Shown here one piece after another: positions 15,607-17,048 of a stretch of DNA of 17,048 nucleotides (within the stretch, counting starts at the first letter, position 1; each line of letters begins with the position of its first letter). The notes under the pieces were generated by a model. It searched no databases. It was not told where the DNA came from and saw only the letters and a list, made by a program, of their open reading frames with translations. Where the stretch lies: the NCBI GenBank assembly GCA_035443705.1, contig DAORSV010000034.1:1-17048 (forward strand), written 5' to 3'. This DNA comes from CADEGZ01 sp035443705 (GTDB taxonomy: Bacteria; Pseudomonadota; Gammaproteobacteria; UBA6186; Azoamicaceae). The position numbers and the translations under genes were made by a program.

Positions 15607-16839
15607 ATGGCTATATCACCCTCGAATTTTAAGGAGTGTTTTGAGATTTTCTGTTCGGCTATAGAAGAAATAAGGCTAGAGATGTCGCATAAAGGAATCA
15701 TAGAGTCTTTCGCTCGTGCTCAACTTATAGGGCAGTTAGAAGCAATGAAGAGAGCACTTGCAGAAAACAAATCTTTTGATGAAGTTGCAGCAAAAATAGA
15801 AATGGAAAAGATGGTCGGGGAGTTTATTGTTACTTGTAACCAGGACTTCGCTGCAAAAGTGGACGCTCAACGGACTCTGTCTGCAAAACACGAGTTAATT
15901 GCAAAACAGAATTTAACTTTACTGGGGATTCATCGAAAGTTAGGGCGGGCGATAGAAGCGGTAGAAAAGATAGAACCAAAGTCGAGCGGTTTTTTTAAAA
16001 AATTACTTAAAAAAATAAGCAATTCCTTTGAAAAAATATTTAAAACCAGCAACCAAAAAACAAAAAAAAACAAACAACAATACTTAATGGCTTTGTATGT
16101 GAGGCATGCTGCAGTAGCAAAAGAGCAGTATCGAGAATCACTAGAATCAACGGAGTTAGTAACACAGAAGAAATTACTGAATCAAAAAAAATATTTAATA
16201 AGCGCATTTAATGCAAACCCTAAAACAGCCATTACAATACTTGAGCCAAATACCGCAGAGAATATTGCTAAATTTCTACATTCTCTGGAAATAGATGGCG
16301 TGAAGCTGGATAAGGATAAGATTGGAGAATACCTAGGGAGCCTAGACACTCAGATACCAAATCCAGGGAAAGATCCTAAGATCGAATCTGAAAATCAAAA
16401 AAATAAAAAAATCCTAGAACAATTTGCGCAAGGTTTCAATTTTAAGGATGAGCAAGGTCAGGATAAGGCATTGGTGCCATCTCTGAGACAATTTCTTGAT
16501 AAGTTTCGTTTGCCTGGCGAAAGTCAAAAAATAGAGAGACTCTTAGACGGATTTGCCAAAGCATTTTTTGAGACCGGTGAAAACGCAGCAAAATTGGGTT
16601 TTAAAAATGAAGGGACTGTACTGATCTTGGCTTATGCAATTCTCCAGTTAAATACAGACCTTTATAACCCACAAGTTAGAAAAAAGATGACTGAAGATCA
16701 ATTTATAAGAAATCTTAGAGGCACGAATGACGGGAAAGATTTTAATCAGACAGTTCTTTCACATATTTATCATGAGATTAAAGGTAACGAAATTAAATTA
16801 GAAGCAGGAGCAAGTAAACCTAAACTTAAGAATCGATAA
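15607..16839 (+). CDS. Sec7-domain protein, putative Arf guanine-nucleotide exchange factor and candidate secreted effector
   Basis: 410 residues. The C-terminal part (about 188-398) is a complete Sec7 domain: IAKFLHSLEIDGVKLDKDKIGEYLG, then FRLPGESQKIERLL with the catalytic glutamic finger at E305, LAYAILQLNTDLYNPQV (N349-N354), KKMTEDQFIRNLRGTNDGKDF and the final YHEIKGNEI. In eukaryotes and in Legionella RalF this domain loads GTP on Arf GTPases. Bacteria have no Arf, so it should act in a host cell. Residues 1-118 look helical and match nothing I recognise. A basic amphipathic stretch FFKKLLKKISNSFEKIFK lies at 129-146, followed by a Lys/Gln-rich linker. No signal peptide or membrane helix is visible. 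RalF has Sec7 first and a capping domain after it; here Sec7 is last. Secretion by a Dot/Icm system is inference, as no secretion genes are in the window. Confidence 0.9.
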   Translation: MAISPSNFKECFEIFCSAIEEIRLEMSHKGIIESFARAQLIGQLEAMKRALAENKSFDEVAAKIEMEKMVGEFIVTCNQDFAAKVDAQRTLSAKHELIAKQNLTLLGIHRKLGRAIEAVEKIEPKSSGFFKKLLKKISNSFEKIFKTSNQKTKKNKQQYLMALYVRHAAVAKEQYRESLESTELVTQKKLLNQKKYLISAFNANPKTAITILEPNTAENIAKFLHSLEIDGVKLDKDKIGEYLGSLDTQIPNPGKDPKIESENQKNKKILEQFAQGFNFKDEQGQDKALVPSLRQFLDKFRLPGESQKIERLLDGFAKAFFETGENAAKLGFKNEGTVLILAYAILQLNTDLYNPQVRKKMTEDQFIRNLRGTNDGKDFNQTVLSHIYHEIKGNEIKLEAGASKPKLKNR

Positions 16840-16864
16840 CCTAACACTCGATTAGTATAGAGGC

Positions 16865-16924
16865 TTAAATAGTGTACTTTTGTTTTTTGCTTGCAGAAAT
16901 CAAAGTGTCGGATGGAGGAGCCAG
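16865..16924. repeat. 60-bp direct repeat, right copy, flanking the Sec7 gene
   Basis: Corresponds to the last 19 codons and the stop of the leftward gene at the right edge. See the left copy at 15488-15547. Confidence 0.85.
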
Positions 16925-17047
16925 GCTTAGTTTTTGCTTCAGCGGATTGCTGAATAGGAGAGGCTGGTTTTCAACTGTGGGTTGAAAAACAACAAATTTT
17001 TCCATGGGCAAACCTACAGCTTCCATGGCAGCGCGCGCGGAATTCAG
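16865..17047 (-). CDS. 3' end of an unrecognised leftward gene (5' end outside the window)
   Basis: An open minus-strand frame runs from the window edge to TAA at 16867-16865 and gives 60 C-terminal residues, beginning LNSARAAMEAVGLPMEKF and ending LAPPSDTLISASKKQKYTI. The frame is supported as coding because its last 19 codons match the remnant at 15488-15547 with three synonymous changes and an identical stop position. I recognise no domain. The tail is Ser/Lys-rich. It converges on the Sec7 gene with 25 bp between the stops. It could be a paralogous accessory or effector gene, but nothing in the visible part proves it. Confidence 0.65.
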   Translation of the reverse strand: MNSARAAMEAVGLPMEKFVVFQPTVENQPLLFSNPLKQKLSLAPPSDTLISASKKQKYTI

Positions 17048-17048
17048 G

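Noticed and set aside
1..17048. tRNA or rRNA genes, CRISPR arrays, transposases or integrases
   Set aside because: None was seen: there are no cloverleaf-like segments, regularly spaced repeats of CRISPR type or transposase motifs.

Overview
The window looks like a chromosomal piece of a host-associated gammaproteobacterium, most plausibly of the Legionellales (Legionella/Coxiella-like). This placement is inference. It rests on gammaproteobacterial-type core proteins (MurE, MurF, MraY, RF3 and MraY-like residues recognisable against E. coli), on gene order matching the E. coli infA-trxB-ftsK-lolA-serS block, and on a eukaryote-like Sec7 (Arf-GEF) protein of the kind known from Legionella RalF. 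The DNA is moderately AT-rich and holds several dispersed palindromic repeats. A run of 100 N flanked by an identical 55-base overlap shows that it comes from a short-read draft or metagenome assembly.

Region 1 (1-4988) is the 3' part of a division/cell-wall cluster: murE (5' truncated), murF, mraY and murD, all rightward and tightly packed. They make UDP-MurNAc-pentapeptide and attach it to undecaprenyl phosphate. MurD is intact once the false N gap is collapsed. The usual followers ftsW, murG and murC are absent. Instead region 2 (5074-7709) has a WecA/WbpL-like polyprenyl-phosphate glycosyl-phosphate transferase and prfC (RF3), overlapping by ATGA.

Region 3 (7706-14669) has infA and trxB leftward, then ftsK, a DMT-family exporter, lolA and serS rightward. 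This keeps the E. coli order and orientation of infA, trxB, ftsK, lolA and serS, but lrp and rarA are missing and the exporter sits between ftsK and lolA.

Region 4 (14681-17048) is accessory. It has a leftward higB-higA toxin-antitoxin pair with a promoter overlapped by three 16-bp repeats, a 331-base gene-free stretch, a 410-residue protein with a C-terminal Sec7 domain carrying the catalytic glutamate, and the 3' end of a leftward gene leaving the window. A 60-bp direct repeat flanks the Sec7 gene. Both copies encode the same kind of C-terminal tail and stop codon on the minus strand; the left one is a gene remnant.

The most notable signals are the Sec7 protein, whose domain order is the reverse of RalF; the flanking tail repeats; and palindromic repeats translated in frame inside three essential genes (murE, murD, prfC).
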